Of a stretch of DNA of 64,000 bases, positions 33,801 through 42,284 are shown piece after piece. Under the pieces are notes generated by a model. The model was not told where the DNA came from. It saw nothing but the letters and a program-made list of their open reading frames with translations, and did no database searches. How positions within the stretch are numbered: the first letter of the stretch is position 1; the number at the start of each line of letters is the position of its first letter. The stretch is taken from positions 224,016,024-224,080,023 of the forward strand of contig NC_134571.1 in the NCBI RefSeq assembly GCF_050947875.1, written 5' to 3'. The stretch comes from Dermacentor variabilis (taxonomy: Eukaryota; Arthropoda; Arachnida; Ixodida; Ixodidae). The position numbers were made by a program, and so were the translations under genes.

Positions 33801-36800
33801 AAGAATTGTTAAAATCTGGTGCACGGTAACAGTTACCTATTAGTATTCTAGAAGATGACATCGTGCAGGCCACCCAAACAATCTCGAGATCAGATATTAT
33901 ATCACTATATTATACTATATTATTTCAATTAACATGCCTTAATTGCAATCCATTGAAACTGCTATGATGTATAATTTCCTTTCCATTCTTGGACTTTTCA
34001 TGCGGTTTGCTAACACTATTTATTTTTATTTTTTTAACAATCTTTTCACTGGATGCCTGCACTCCAGTGTAACAGCCAGATAACAGTCCTGAAATTTCTG
34101 TAAATTTTTTCAATATCTTTATACAGTAATCATGCTATGAAGCCTAGATTTTTTCAGTAAAAGTAAATTCATGTTACACATTCATGCAACCAGTTGAAAG
34201 TATGCATGACTTCAGACACGAAACTGTCTGCAAGTGAAAGGATCGTAAGCAGATATGCTGGTTCTATTTAAAAGAAACTATGCAGATCCCACGTACAGTG
34301 GGAATCGAAGTTATGCGATGCATTATGTAGGTAGCTGTCTATAGCGTCGCCCCTGCAGTGGTGTGCCTCCACCAGCTCTTTGACTCTCTCAGTTACTTTA
34401 AGCGGACGGTCATTGTGGAGTTCAGGCAAGCTTAGGGTCAGAACGAATGTGGGCTTGCCTCGTTGCTCAATCATGGCAAACACATCCCCTTTTCTCTGCA
34501 CCAAGCAGTACTTCTGTGGTACACGATCCTAGAGCTGCTAAAGTAACCTTCCGAAGAACGCAATGTACAAGTTCATGCATTTCTTGACGAAGCTGCAGTT
34601 TTCCAAGAGCTTCTTTGTGTGCAGCGGGAGCCGATAGCGTGCATGAGGGGGAAAACTTGCTATCAATTTGCTGTTCGTGCAAAGGCAGCCACCATCCGCT
34701 GTTCTGCAGCCCACATACCAGTATCTTGCGCAGGCTGTCTGGTTCAGCACAGGTAGTAAATGAGAATCAGTGGTGAGAGTCGGATAATGGAGCTCGACTG
34801 ACAGTAATGTCGTGACCACACGGCAGCGAGACCATGAGCACATACCCAGCAGCTCAAGTTGGTTGACACCACCAGCCCCACTGAAATAGAAGCTAGATAG
34901 GTAGATAGACACACTCAATGTGCCCAAAGTTCGCAAAGAATGCTTCACATTGAAAAAAAAAAGATTGACGTACCACAGAAACCCTATATAGTGAAACCCA
35001 CTCATCATTCTGCTTTCCCAATTTACAAGGCAGGTTATCGGCATCGCTCTTACTTTTCAGTGTTGCTAGCATGGGGGCAATGTGTTTTAGGGTTGCTCAG
35101 ATCAAAAAATTTCTTATTAAATTTCCCTGCACCTTCGGAAGCAACTGCTGGAAGTATAAACACTTCCGAGGACGAGTTTATTGTTACATCATAAAAATCT
35201 CGGTCCTTAAAAATCACCTGTCAGTCCTTTGAAAAATTAGTTGTGCCTAAACAGCTTTGTTTTGCAACACTGCAATGTAGAAAGCCTGGCATTTTCCAAT
35301 GCCTGATACAGCTTTAACGTGTCCAGGCAGCAAGTAAGGCAGCAAACTGAGTGAAGAGGGCACAGGATTCTTTGAAGTATTTTTTTGGCTATTTGCAAAA
35401 CATAGCTATTAGAAAAGAACTGCAAATTGAGACAAATACACAGAGAAAGGCAAGACAAGTGCCATGTTTTGCATGTCCTTCTCTGTGTATGCGCACCATT
35501 TTGCACCCTTCATGTAATAGATAGAAAATGCAGGCAAACAAGACATCGTCAATTACTAAAAAATGCGATTTTCTGTACAACGTCAACATGTTTATTTTTT
35601 AACATTCTTACATGTACCTTACAACAATTGCTGATATGTGTGCAAGTTTTATCAGTTTCAGTGTGCTGCAATCGCTGCTGCCTCTTACTAGTGCACTCTA
35701 GCCTTTAATGGTTCTCCATCCTGGGTTGCTGGCTGCTCTCCTGAGAGTTATGTACCAACTCTCAAACAATTAAACAATTATGACCCTTTTCACTTGATGC
35801 CAACTACGTCAACCTGTAACTGTACTCACATCCATTTGAGGGGCTATCCTCCGTGCCAATCTTATTTTGGCCTTGTTTTGGATGTTGCTGGGCATATCCA
35901 AGTCAACGTAATCTTCGAGCTCCTCGTCGTACATCTGGATCTGGCAGATAAATTTAACATTATAATGAAGAAGCGAGCCTTCCGAGGTGAATGGTCCATG
36001 TTCACAAACAGTCTAATGATCAAGGGGGAATGTATACAATGCCGCAATGAAAATTCAAGAGCTCCAAAATTACACACAAGTGCAAGATCAAATGTGGGAC
36101 AATGTTATCTGTATAAAGTTTGTGCTGTTAACATGTGCCAGAAATCACGCAACCAAAGCCCATCCAACAGACAATAATTTGGATAATGCTGGAGTTGAAA
36201 TTCAAGTAAAGAATGCTCTGTTTACGCACTCGTACACACATTCCTATATTGCTGCAAGCTTATGAAAGAGCAAAATGAAAATACGTAATACGAAAGTTTG
36301 CTACTGTAAAAACTATCCTAAGCCGCAACAAGACTTCGCGCGCCTGAGTAATAAGTTACTAAGCGTAATTACGCACACAACTGCGCAGGTTACTCCTTAT
36401 AGTTGTCATTCAAAATAAGAGGAATATTGTAAGAAACGCCACAAGTTAGAAAAGATCAAAGAATGAAGGAGAATAAAATGAAGTCTGCATAAATCAGGTG
36501 TTCCGCTTTACAATGTCAACAAAAAGCTTAATTTTGAAAGATAATTTCGCTTTGGCAGCCCATACTGTCTTCCAAGTATATTAGATATACCGCGGTGCAT
36601 TGAAATAGTCAGCCCTTAAAATAGTTCAACTGGGACACAATGACCGGCAAAGCGCGCCAACAGTTTGCCAGTAAGCGCGAACCGCGCTTGTGAGTACCGC
36701 GCCTTCACGGCGAACTTCTCCATCAATTTGGAGCCGCTAGTAACTCAACAAAAAGCCTCTTAAAGCGACAATTTCCAGTTGGATTATGTAGCAAACGGGT

Positions 36801-37164
36801 CTGGAATTAACGTTTCGCGGGCCACACTGGAAAAGCGCGCCAACACAGTTATGCCAATATTGCAGCAATTTTAACAGAACCGGCGTTCAGCAATACACAA
36901 CAGTTAAATTAAGATTACTTCCATGATCTGTCAGCGCAACGAACTATACAGGCAAAGTTCTTGCGGTGATAGATCAGGAACATATTCCAACTCGCCCAGT
37001 TCTCGCTACTTGTGTAGTACATTAAGATTACTTACCAGCGTGGTGTCATTGATGTCGGTCAGGGAACGTAAAGCAAGCAGCAATTCGCCGTAGGCGCCGT
37101 TTGGCAGCGAAATCTTCTTTCTTTGGCCATCCTCTAGGATTGCGAGGCAAACTGTGCCTGCCAT
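17539..37164 (-). CDS. SAMD3-like family protein, ten-exon gene
   Basis: The coding exons in minus-strand order are 37036-37164, 35830-35940, 30484-30542, 30179-30373, 28504-28581, 27395-27556, 24016-24222, 22619-22754, 20888-21069 and 17539-17817, giving about 515 residues. All junction phases agree except exons 4 to 5. Residues 1-80 look like a PB1 domain. Later blocks (YPHLADRVGSG, DSWVMALRNEFKNMRKK, ASFWVFHVEYP) match what I recall of proteins annotated as SAM domain-containing protein 3-like, common in fish and arthropods and of unclear function. No signal peptide or membrane segment. Family assignment is from memory; exon evidence is from splice sites, phase and coding continuity. It may be a pseudogene if the odd junction is real. 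Confidence 0.72.
19777..20738. mobile_element. Inverted pair of Penelope 3' ends
   Basis: 19777-20258 and 20336-20738 are inverted copies. Shared blocks include the GIY-YIG region, ATCTGTTAAAG/CTTTAACAGAT, GAAACCAAACGTCACTG and TTTATTGTGACAGC. The left arm has roughly 100 bp extra (about 20000-20090). Only the endonuclease and 3' region of a Penelope-like element is present in each. No RT. Confidence 0.75.
20290..20500 (+). pseudogene. Penelope GIY-YIG endonuclease fragment
   Basis: Plus-strand frame: VVYRVPLSCGNCYIGQTSR, then YVNERLAEHRR and HMAEHCKSCNGCY. VYRVP...CYIGQT...R..ERLxEH is the GIY-YIG nuclease core of Penelope elements, with the Cys/His pattern seen in that family. The minus strand of 20147-20258 carries the matching piece of the inverted copy. 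Confidence 0.8.
20888..21069 (-). CDS. Exon 9
   Basis: Acceptor TTATCACAG; TA completes a Val codon with the G from exon 8. It runs VDELPMQGSEALYKSCKLFG to DAVLAVLQFVAKRCKEPIDS and ends at CAG|GTGAGT in phase 0. An internal AACAG could split it into two exons with matching phase, but the donor that would be needed (GTTTCC) is poor, so one exon is preferred. Confidence 0.7.
21070..22618 (-). other. Intron 8
   Basis: GTAAAT donor and TTATCACAG acceptor. Its minus strand has a 49-codon open run ending at 22246 (SELGSGNLSDDFSNSDD) whose phase does not fit exons 8 or 9. No mobile element recognised. Confidence 0.5.
22619..22754 (-). CDS. Exon 8
   Basis: Acceptor TTTCTTTCCAG; LLVEFDLLFQRNVMEAMENG then CKQLGYTILCFGEAEEVVAF; donor CCG|GTAAAT. 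Phase 0 in, phase 1 out, matching exon 9. Confidence 0.8.
22755..24015 (-). other. Intron 7
   Basis: AT-rich, bounded by GTATGC and TTTCCAG. Nothing else recognised. Confidence 0.55.
24016..24222 (-). CDS. Exon 7
   Basis: 69 codons, phase 0 both ends: DCSHLVAYGETAESLRLHNE, then RPRLLATAKERHEQLRSLT and ALLLFPFLATEAS. Acceptor GTGTTCCAG, donor TCG|GTATGC. It is a helical, charged segment corresponding to the GE...RR...FPxL part of the family. Confidence 0.8.
24223..26287 (-). other. Intron 6, right part
   Basis: AT-rich intron sequence between exon 7 and the Tigger-type element. No coding or repeat structure that I can name. Confidence 0.5.
26288..27319. mobile_element. Tigger/pogo-type element, 1032 bp, non-autonomous
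   Basis: Begins CAGTCGCCGACTG and ends GGTCGGCGACTG, terminal inverted repeats, with TA on both sides (26286-26287 and 27320-27321). ATTCGGACA-type words recur near both ends. TA insertion and CAG ends are typical of pogo/Tigger. Inside, an open stretch at about 26940-27211 ends with ELDDGEIIRQVS and IHNFFKPTAEPE, like the acidic C-terminus of those transposases. The DDE core is absent, so it is a deletion derivative. Confidence 0.75.
26811..26851. repeat. Perfect 16-bp stem hairpin in the Tigger element
   Basis: TTAAGTGTCTAATGGC and GCCATTAGACACTTAA are exact inverse complements around a 9-base loop (GCCGACAGT). Confidence 0.9.
27395..27556 (-). CDS. Exon 6
   Basis: 54 codons, phase 0 both ends: DSWVMALRNEFKNMRKKAEN and a Lys/Gln-rich tail, with acceptor CCTTCACAG and donor TTT|GTGAGT. 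It joins exon 5 to make GSGNGL-DSWVMALRNEFKN, the most characteristic block of the family. It lies 75 bp from a Tigger-type element. Confidence 0.8.
27557..28503 (-). other. Intron 5
   Basis: Contains an (AT)n tract. A minus-strand open stretch at 28330-28435 looks exon-like but would split the conserved GSGNGL-DSW block, so it is not used. Confidence 0.55.
27783..27827. repeat. (AT)n microsatellite
   Basis: About 22 uninterrupted AT dinucleotides. Confidence 0.95.
28504..28581 (-). CDS. Exon 5 (start uncertain)
   Basis: 26 codons: LYRVAAESLVSAYPHLADRV then GSGNGL, donor CTG|GTAAGT. The visible AG acceptor (TCTAGACAG) gives phase 0, but exon 4 ends in phase 2. In the same frame the DNA just upstream of that AG reads TYPSRQ, which fits the family pattern before LYR. 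The true exon may therefore begin about 20 bases earlier without an AG. Confidence 0.65.
29125..29402 (+). pseudogene. LINE 3'-end fragment with TGATGAT tail
   Basis: Plus-strand fragments read GHVMREDNQWSLRV, then RWADEIRKFAGTTWPQL and HEWGSWRSMGEAFALQW. This is the C-terminal zinc-linker-like end found in many arthropod LINE ORF2 proteins (RW.D.I....G..W...A.....W...GEA...QW). It ends with GCTGATGATGAT, a typical short-repeat tail. Frames are broken. Confidence 0.7.
29817..29935. repeat. Long hairpin, about 45-bp arms
   Basis: TATCAATCGTCACTTACAGC then GCATACATAGACGAGGGACA pairs with TGTCCCTCGTCTATGTATGC then GCTGTACGTGACGATTGATA, nearly perfect. The loop is about 40 bp and repeats CGAGGGACAG. 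Similar words in hairpins at 5154-5228 and 35428-35492 suggest a dispersed family. Confidence 0.85.
30179..30373 (-). CDS. Exon 4
   Basis: Acceptor TTGTCTTGCAG and donor CTTG|GTGAGC. The first base completes a Ser codon from exon 3. It encodes ECAEEVQHVQSVPLEKEKD, then YLDFVLPSFDHYEEVLRR and CAVRRAIINKLFAACFNIAW. The PSFDHYEEVL and RRAI blocks fit the start of the conserved central region. It leaves two unpaired bases (TG) for the next exon. Confidence 0.75.
30484..30542 (-). CDS. Exon 3 (Gly/Ser linker)
   Basis: Acceptor TCTCGCAG then codons for RAGPAFAVQGGGSTEMTQS; donor CTAG|GTAAAT. Phase 0 in, phase 2 out. A second possible acceptor 7 bp further in would not match the phase of exon 2, which decides the choice. 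Confidence 0.65.
30966..33905 (-). mobile_element. CR1-type LINE, 5'-truncated, ORF2 open
   Basis: The 3' end on the minus strand is an (AAAT)n tail at 30967-30983, preceded by a 400-bp 3' UTR (30984-31374). The 5' end stops inside the endonuclease at about 33905, next to an AT-rich stretch. I see no clear target duplication. It lies in the sense orientation of the host gene. Confidence 0.8.
31375..33873 (-). CDS. LINE ORF2: endonuclease (C-part) and reverse transcriptase
   Basis: An 832-codon open frame, with sense extending about 8 codons further upstream. Endonuclease motifs: LGDFNYPLIDW at residues 48-58 and SDHH at 115-118. RT motifs: QHGFRKG (442-448), FLDFSKAFD (476-484), SSGVPQGSVLGPLLF (532-546) and FADD (564-567), then a long C-terminal domain to EK at the stop. 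The product would nick target DNA and copy the LINE RNA. The first part of the endonuclease is lost by truncation, so this copy cannot make a complete enzyme although its RT has no stop or frameshift. GDFNYP/SDHH style and lack of RNase H point to the CR1 clade. Confidence 0.85.
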   Translation of the reverse strand: MACTMSSSRILIGNCYRAPDFNNSFINALRDTINKAIELFPADLIYLLGDFNYPLIDWTNLSSPCHISSEFINLSLDFNLFQAVTKPTRGANVLDLILSTAPETIGHIEYLDGFSDHHLLQITINTTPPVTGKTTKQIRDYNKGNYKTIISEFETFFENTMWPSFYDRSVEENWLMFKNTLCALVDKYVPLVNITNDKLHPWFTKKLQRMRNKKKRLYNIAKRDRTSAAWQNYKTYLKSYCSALGEAKDKYFSNDLPELLKNNPAKFWKIIKPNNESDELSLQNSNNISIPVSECSEVFNSFFSSVFTQENTSNIPFVSELGYQYMEPIEVTLKGLSSLINNLKMSSSCGIDGINSEILKNTVEISSKILFYIFRQSLATGHLPADWKMAKVIPVFKNGNRNSCENYRPISLTCIPCKLLEHIIASQIYRHLETNKFLFHNQHGFRKGLSCDTQLFEFTTDLHTNLNYNLQIDCLFLDFSKAFDRVAHCRLISKLSALKLDCLTLSWLRNFLSNRQQFTIANDYSSSVTDVSSGVPQGSVLGPLLFLIFINDLPQNLSSTIRIFADDCIIYRPIKNSDDHLVLQQDLQQINNWCNKWLMTLNTTKCKLMSFTRKSATSQYPYHINNYTVTTATQYKYLGVLFTSNLSWTEHITSISANASQSLGYLRRNLRNVPSNVRKLAYLTLVRPKLEYASPIWSPHQKYLIETLERIQNRASRFIINDYSYQSSVTQIKLKLSLQSLSTRRDIALLTLFHKFLHSTRTPACLKRPYSTSHRLHNHFSYARLYGSTKAFHYSALPRAIRIWNSLPDSIARQSNYDSFRDALIDYMTKEK
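35428..35492. repeat. Imperfect hairpin in intron 2
   Basis: ACAAATACACAGAGAAAGGC then AAGACA pairs with TGTCCTTCTCTGTGTATGCG. The loop is about 15 bases. Confidence 0.65.
35830..35940 (-). CDS. Exon 2 (rest of the PB1-like domain)
   Basis: 37 codons, phase 0 on both sides: IQMYDEELEDYVDLDM through RIAPQMD. The acidic MYDEELEDYVDLD stretch is what a PB1 OPCA-type acidic motif would look like. Donor is GAT|GTGAGT. Confidence 0.8.
35941..37035 (-). other. Intron 1
   Basis: GTAAGT donor at 37035 and CTGCCAG acceptor at 35941. No mobile element was recognised within it. Confidence 0.6.
37036..37164 (-). CDS. Exon 1 (start codon, PB1-like N-terminus)
   Basis: ATG at 37164-37162 in a good context (GTTATGG). 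43 codons follow (MAGTVCLAILEDGQRKK...) to the donor CTG|GTAAGT. Basic residues after a strand-like segment fit a PB1-type start. No in-frame ATG lies just upstream. Confidence 0.8.
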
Positions 37165-37330
37165 AACTGTACGACAGCACTGAAAAGTGCGCGAGGAAGT
37201 GGCGGGCACCAGCGCAAACCGAAAGGCGCCTAAAGTTCCTAATATCCAGGGACTTCACATATAGGCGCCAAACCGCGAAATGACGCTACCACAGCGCCAC
37301 CTGCGAGAAGTATCGCAATCCGAAACTGGT
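37165..37330 (-). promoter_or_regulatory. Probable 5' UTR and promoter region
   Basis: GC-rich DNA upstream of the start codon, in contrast to AT-rich flanks. A TATATG word on the minus strand lies about 95 bp before the ATG. No transcription start can be fixed from sequence alone. Confidence 0.3.
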
Positions 37331-37639
37331 GTTTTGGTTTCGATTATCGTTTCTATAATTTCGAGTGTCGTCTGCCTTCGAACTTATGGGTCAAGTTATT
37401 TGTTGAAATTGTCGATGATGGCCTCTTTCCGTAATTCTTCCCTTTGTTAGCTCCGGCCAAACTCGACTCCGCATGTTTAAATGCATGTAAAACGCATAAA
37501 TGCTTTTCTGCGATAACCACCGGCCCGATCTTAATAAAATTTGTTAAATTTGAGAGAAAAAAGTTAGATTCTAGTGACTATTGGAAGCAAAATTTTAATG
37601 TAGGGCCTGATATTTATTTTTTTATCTTCAAAAATTGGT

Positions 37640-37790
37640 TATCTTAAAAATTTACAAATGTAATTAATTAATTAACCAATTAATTATTCAGTCAATTAAT
37701 CAACGAGCTGGTCATTTGATTAATCAGCGTATTGGCCGATTAATCAAATGATTCGTTAATTAGGTAATTAATTAAAAGGAACTTTGTTAA
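37640..37790. repeat. ATTAATTA-rich tract with palindrome
   Basis: Repeated TTAATTAATTAA-type words. CATTTGATTAATC (37713-37725) and GATTAATCAAATG (37738-37750) form an exact 13-bp stem with a 12-base loop. Confidence 0.8.
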
Positions 37791-38279
37791 CCAGGCGGCC
37801 AGTTCAGCTGACGTTAATTCTTGCTGCCTTCAGTTCGGACAAAAAGCACGATGTACATGATGCAGAATCTATTGCTACAGCAGCGTTTCGAAATTTGCGT
37901 TGTTGCAGCACGCAGTAACGATCGACGGCATCGTATATCGATGTGATTCTGTGATGGAGGGTAAGTTAGATGCAGTGGTTCATAAACAATTTCATTGGTT
38001 TCTTGTGGGGCTCTCTGCATGTGCAGTGCAGCACCTGTCGGTCGGCATAAGAGAAAGGGGGGGTCCTCTTGATCTTTTTTTGATACTAACAATAACCTTC
38101 TTGCTTGTCATTCTCTTTATCCGACTCTTGGCGTTGAGATGACTCCAAGATAATGAGTTTTTTATATGTATACAACTTCTACATATGTAAATGGCATCCC
38201 AGTAATAAAAAGCAAGAATTGCTCGAACCAATTGGAAATTTCCATTCGGAACTAATTGGATATTTGCAATTCTGCTTTA

Positions 38280-38390
38280 GGATGCCCATTGGAAAAATCC
38301 AACATCCAACTCCAAAAATCCAACATCAATCCAAATCCAAATCCAAATCCAAAAATCCAACATCAACACACCAGTGGTCAGTGTGTTGAT
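38280..38390 (+). repeat. Short AATCCA repeats
   Basis: Several copies of AATCCAACATC and CCAAAT in direct repetition, just upstream of the CACTA-like transposase. It may be the subterminal repeat of that element. Confidence 0.6.
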
Positions 38391-40424
38391 GTTGGTACTC
38401 CTGACAGCAGTGTTCAGTGTGCTATGGTTCTGTCTTCGTTGTTACTAAAGTGGCAAGAAGGCAGGCAGTTACCCGAGAGCACCTTGAATGAAGTTACGAA
38501 TGATACGATAAACTTCATTTCTGAATTTAGAGCAGACTTCAGTGCAACCACTATTACAAAACTTGAGCAGCTCAGAACAAAAACAGGCCGAGAAAACTGG
38601 TGGAAAACTCCACATACGTTTGTTCCTCCCCGAACAGTATACCTTGAAGATCAAGGTACTTCTGACAGCTTTGAATACATTCCAATTTTGGAAACATTAA
38701 AGGCTGTCTCAAGTGCCCATGACGTTTTCCAAACAAATGGCAAACCTTCTTCAACTTTTCTACAGGATGTGCCTGATGGCATGTACTTCAAGGAGCACTA
38801 CTTGTTCAAAAATTCCAGCAATCAGAAACTTTTTCTCTACAGCTGTACTTTGATGAACTTGAAGTCTGCAATCCCATTGGAAGCAAGCGTGGAAAACACA
38901 AAGTCTTGGCTGGATATCTAACAATTCTAAACTTGCCGCCCCGATTTCGCTCGAAAGTTGACAGCAAGCACCTTGTTCTTCTTGTGAAAAATTCCACTGT
39001 AGCCAGATTCACATTGCACAGAATTGTCCAACCGTTACTTGAGGACATACAGCAGCTAGAATCCCAAGGAGTTGCGATTGATGGAGAACTCATTAAACGC
39101 TCTCTTCTTCATCTCTGTGGAGATAACTTGTCTAGCCATCAAATTGGCGGTTTCCGAGAATGCTTTTCATCGGGGCCAATCTGCCGTTTCTGCTTGGCAA
39201 AGAAAGAGGACATCAGTGAGAAGTGGAAGGAAGAAGAGTTTATCGTTCGAACACAGAAAATGCATACTCAACATATTAACCTGTTGAAGAGTGATTCAAG
39301 CCTCAGCAATGTTTATGGCATCAGTGGTGAAAGCTGTCTACGTTCACTTCAGTCATTTGATGTGACGAAAGGCCTTCCGCCTGATGTTATGCATGACCTG
39401 TTTGATGGAGTCATTCCATTTGCCATGAAACACATCTTGCGCCACATTATGTCATGCCGTGTGTTCACTCTTGATCAGCTAAATGAGAGGCTTAGCTCAT
39501 TTCTCTTGCAAGGAGGGGAGAAGAAATCACGACTACCTCCTCTGTACCATCACTCAGTGTTTGGCACATCAGCCATTAAAGGTTCTGCTGCTGAAAAGCT
39601 TTGTATTTTTCGGTTCTTTTCACTGCTTGTGGGCGATGTAGTTGCAAAGGGAAACGCTGCATATGATGTGTACCTTGCATTGCGTGCAATCGTTGACATT
39701 GTACTTGCACCACAACTGTGCAGCTGCGCAATTGCAAGTCCTCATTGATGATTTTTACGTTGCATTTAGAGAAACTCTTCCAAATGTAAAAATCATTCCG
39801 AAAATGCACTATATGATCCATTACTCGAGGCTTATTCTTTTGTATGGTCCTCTGTGCAAGTTGTCCTGTATGCGTTTTGAGGCAAAACATCAATTTTTCA
39901 AAACAGTTGCAAGGAAAACTCGCAACTTTAAGAACATTTGTGGAACCCTGAGCCGCCGACATCAGATGCAGTTTATGTACTCATTAACTCAACCACTAGA
40001 ATCTGTGGCTGCTACAGGTAGTGCAAGAATGGACATAAACTCACTACCAGGCCTTTTGAAGGACAGACTGCATGAGCTTGACATGCATATGGCAGATGTG
40101 CATAGTTTGACTTCTGTCAAAGTGTGCGAAAGAAAAATCAGTGTGGGTTGTATGCTGCCACTCTTTGTACCAGATGATGACCTTCCACACTTTGCCCAGG
40201 TTGTGTTGATTGTGTCCTGTGACGAAAAATATTTTCTTTTCAGTTCAATTTTTTAAACAAAGTATTTTGACGACCACATGAATGCTTTTGTCGTGGAAAA
40301 CACGGCTCACAATGTCATAGTTGAAGACACTGCACATGTGTTTTTTGAGCCACTGTACCTTTACAAGGTAAGGAACACAAACTATGTCAACCCTCGCTAT
40401 GCTTTCTTCACTAGTGCAGACTGA
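38350..40424 (+). pseudogene. CACTA/Transposase_21-like transposase, broken
   Basis: Three overlapping plus-strand frames make one protein of about 680 residues with two indels. One is near 38850, where sense moves to the frame reading LYFDELEVCNPIGSKRGK. The other is near 39712, before QVLIDDFYVAFRE. Motifs in order: FDELEVCNPIGSKRGKHK (probable catalytic Asp), NLPPRFRSK, PICRFCLAKKE (zinc site), GLPPDVMHDLFDGVIPF, and PKMHYMIHY with MRFEAKHQFFK. This order matches the tnp2-type DDE transposases of animal CACTA-like elements. The C-terminus reaches a TGA at 40422-40424 and an AATAAA follows near 40441. Family assignment is from memory. Confidence 0.6.
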
Positions 40425-41439
40425 CGACTTCTAACAAGAGAATAAAATAGGCAGCTCAGGTCGTGTACCCAAGTACCAGTGACAAACGAACATACAGAGC
40501 TGTGTTGCAAGTGGCTTGAACTAACGAAGAACACTCCTCTTTGCCACGTGCTTTTTTAATTTCAAATATGCTGTTGGGCCAACCAGCTTGGATTCAGATG
40601 TCACTAAATTTGGTTTGTAGTAAGTCACACAATGCATAAATAAATGCAATTAGTTCAATTCAAGCAGAATGACCAAGTATACTTATTACAAAGATGACTA
40701 CGCATTTTGGACAACCTTAAATCAGTTTAGCTATGCTATATATTTCAATATTTCAAGCGGACGAAATGAAGACTACAAAGTTAGTGTCAACTGTACCCAG
40801 CCAGACTTCAAAGAGATGCGATTGGGGTAAGAGTATTTTCTTATGTTAGACTTTTGCGGTGACTTGTGCAGCTGATGAAATGGTGCTTCTACTCATTAAT
40901 CTCATTAATGCATTGAAATGGAAGTACAATGCATTGTATTGCATTTGACAGCAAAAAAGGGGCCAAATAAAAGGCATTACTGAAGTGCAACATGAGCATA
41001 TTTGGTTGCTTTCATTTGTCAACTATGTACTGTAATTGCAGTGCTTTTACTCAGCAGGATGCATTGAAGGACTAGTTAACGCATATTCATAACAATGCTT
41101 AGTGCAAACAGGAAGACACAAAGAGAAAGGACAAGGCAATACTCTCAACCAACATCTTCAGTACATCACACTTCTATAGTTACTTGTAAAAGTTTTTATA
41201 AGCTTCCTTAATCTTTGTAAGTAGGTATAGAAGTGTGCTATACATAAAAAGACATTCCAGACATAAAAAGCTTGAGTGGAGAAACTGCCATTACATCATA
41301 AAGATCAAGGGAGTGATATCAAACAGAAGTTTCTAGTAAACAAAATGCAATGTTGTGCAGAACAACAGCAGCAATAAATCATAGTTTTAACTGGCACCTT
41401 TATTACGTCATGGTTCTAGTTACAGGAACCCAGACATAA
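40425..41439. other. Non-coding, unassigned
   Basis: AT-rich; no gene or repeat recognised. Confidence 0.4.
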
Positions 41440-41790
41440 GAAGCGCAAGCATATTCTGATCAAAGTAATCTACAAAAAACGCTACAGATAATTATTGGGC
41501 AGGAGTACCCTGGATCCATATCGATGTACCTTTGAGTCGAGCTTGCCAGGAGCACATCTTGCAATGCCCTGTTAGGTGCCACGTTGTTCGTGTCAGTAAA
41601 GACTGCTCAGATGCTCCTCCAGGTGCTCATTAATGCAGTGGCCAGTCTGGCCAAAGTATATGTTGCGACATGATGAGGGAATTTTGTAATCTACTCCAAC
41701 AGCACAGTCTACAAACTTGGCATGTTACTTTTTGCAATGCAGTTTCTTAATCCTTCGTGACACACTGCTATAGAACCTCGACAGCTTGAG
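41440..41790 (-). pseudogene. Penelope GIY-YIG relic
   Basis: Minus-strand reading from about 41740: CAVGVDYKIPSSCRNIYFGQ then TGHCINEHLEEHLSSLY and a stop. The pattern VDYKIP...IYFGQT...EHLEEH matches Penelope endonuclease. Later sense is broken by stops. AATAAA occurs on this strand near 41400. Confidence 0.6.
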
Positions 41791-42284
41791 AGGTCAAGAG
41801 AAATTAAGTGCTACATGGTGCCTGATTGCCATTTTCTTCCACTTATAAACTATCCAATAATGGTGCTGTTGCTCAGCACATTTACGTCCTATTCTTTGTG
41901 TTTATCAGAATATACCATATAGGGTTTTCAACCGGTGGTTTGTTACCATGGGCATATACCAGCTGTAAAAGCCAAATTTCAGTGGAGCTGTTTACTAAGA
42001 GTTACACAAAGGTTTTGGTATGGTGGCATGCAGTCACATTGCCAATATCAACTTGTAAGTGCAACACAATATGGTGTGGAACCCTCAATTTGATTTGAAA
42101 TGGAATGATCAATTGCTATAAAGAACAGTTACCATGTGTATGTCTCATTCAAAAAGAAAACAAATTATATGCTCATATATTTAACCAGTATTTCATCATT
42201 TTTGTTCTTCGCATTGTGTAATTTTGGCTTTGTGGTGGATGACACCAAGAAGTTTGTAATAAAAAAGTAAAAAACTGTTAATGC
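41791..42284. other. Non-coding, unassigned
   Basis: AT-rich flank between the Penelope relic and the satellite. Confidence 0.4.

Larger units (their letters stand above)
30543..35829 (-). other. Intron 2, host of a CR1 LINE
   Basis: 5.3 kb, more than half of it the LINE at 30966-33905. The remaining 33906-35829 is AT-rich with a small hairpin at 35428-35492 and a Helitron-like word run near 34400-34500 that I do not accept as an exon. Confidence 0.5.

Noticed and set aside
34297..34495. Minus-strand exon candidate (QRKGDVFAMIEQRGKPTFVLT)
   Set aside because: It fits phase only if exon 3 uses a poorer acceptor. Exons 2 and 3 join perfectly without it, the pyrimidine tract is weak, and the words resemble Helitron N-terminal sequence more than this protein family.
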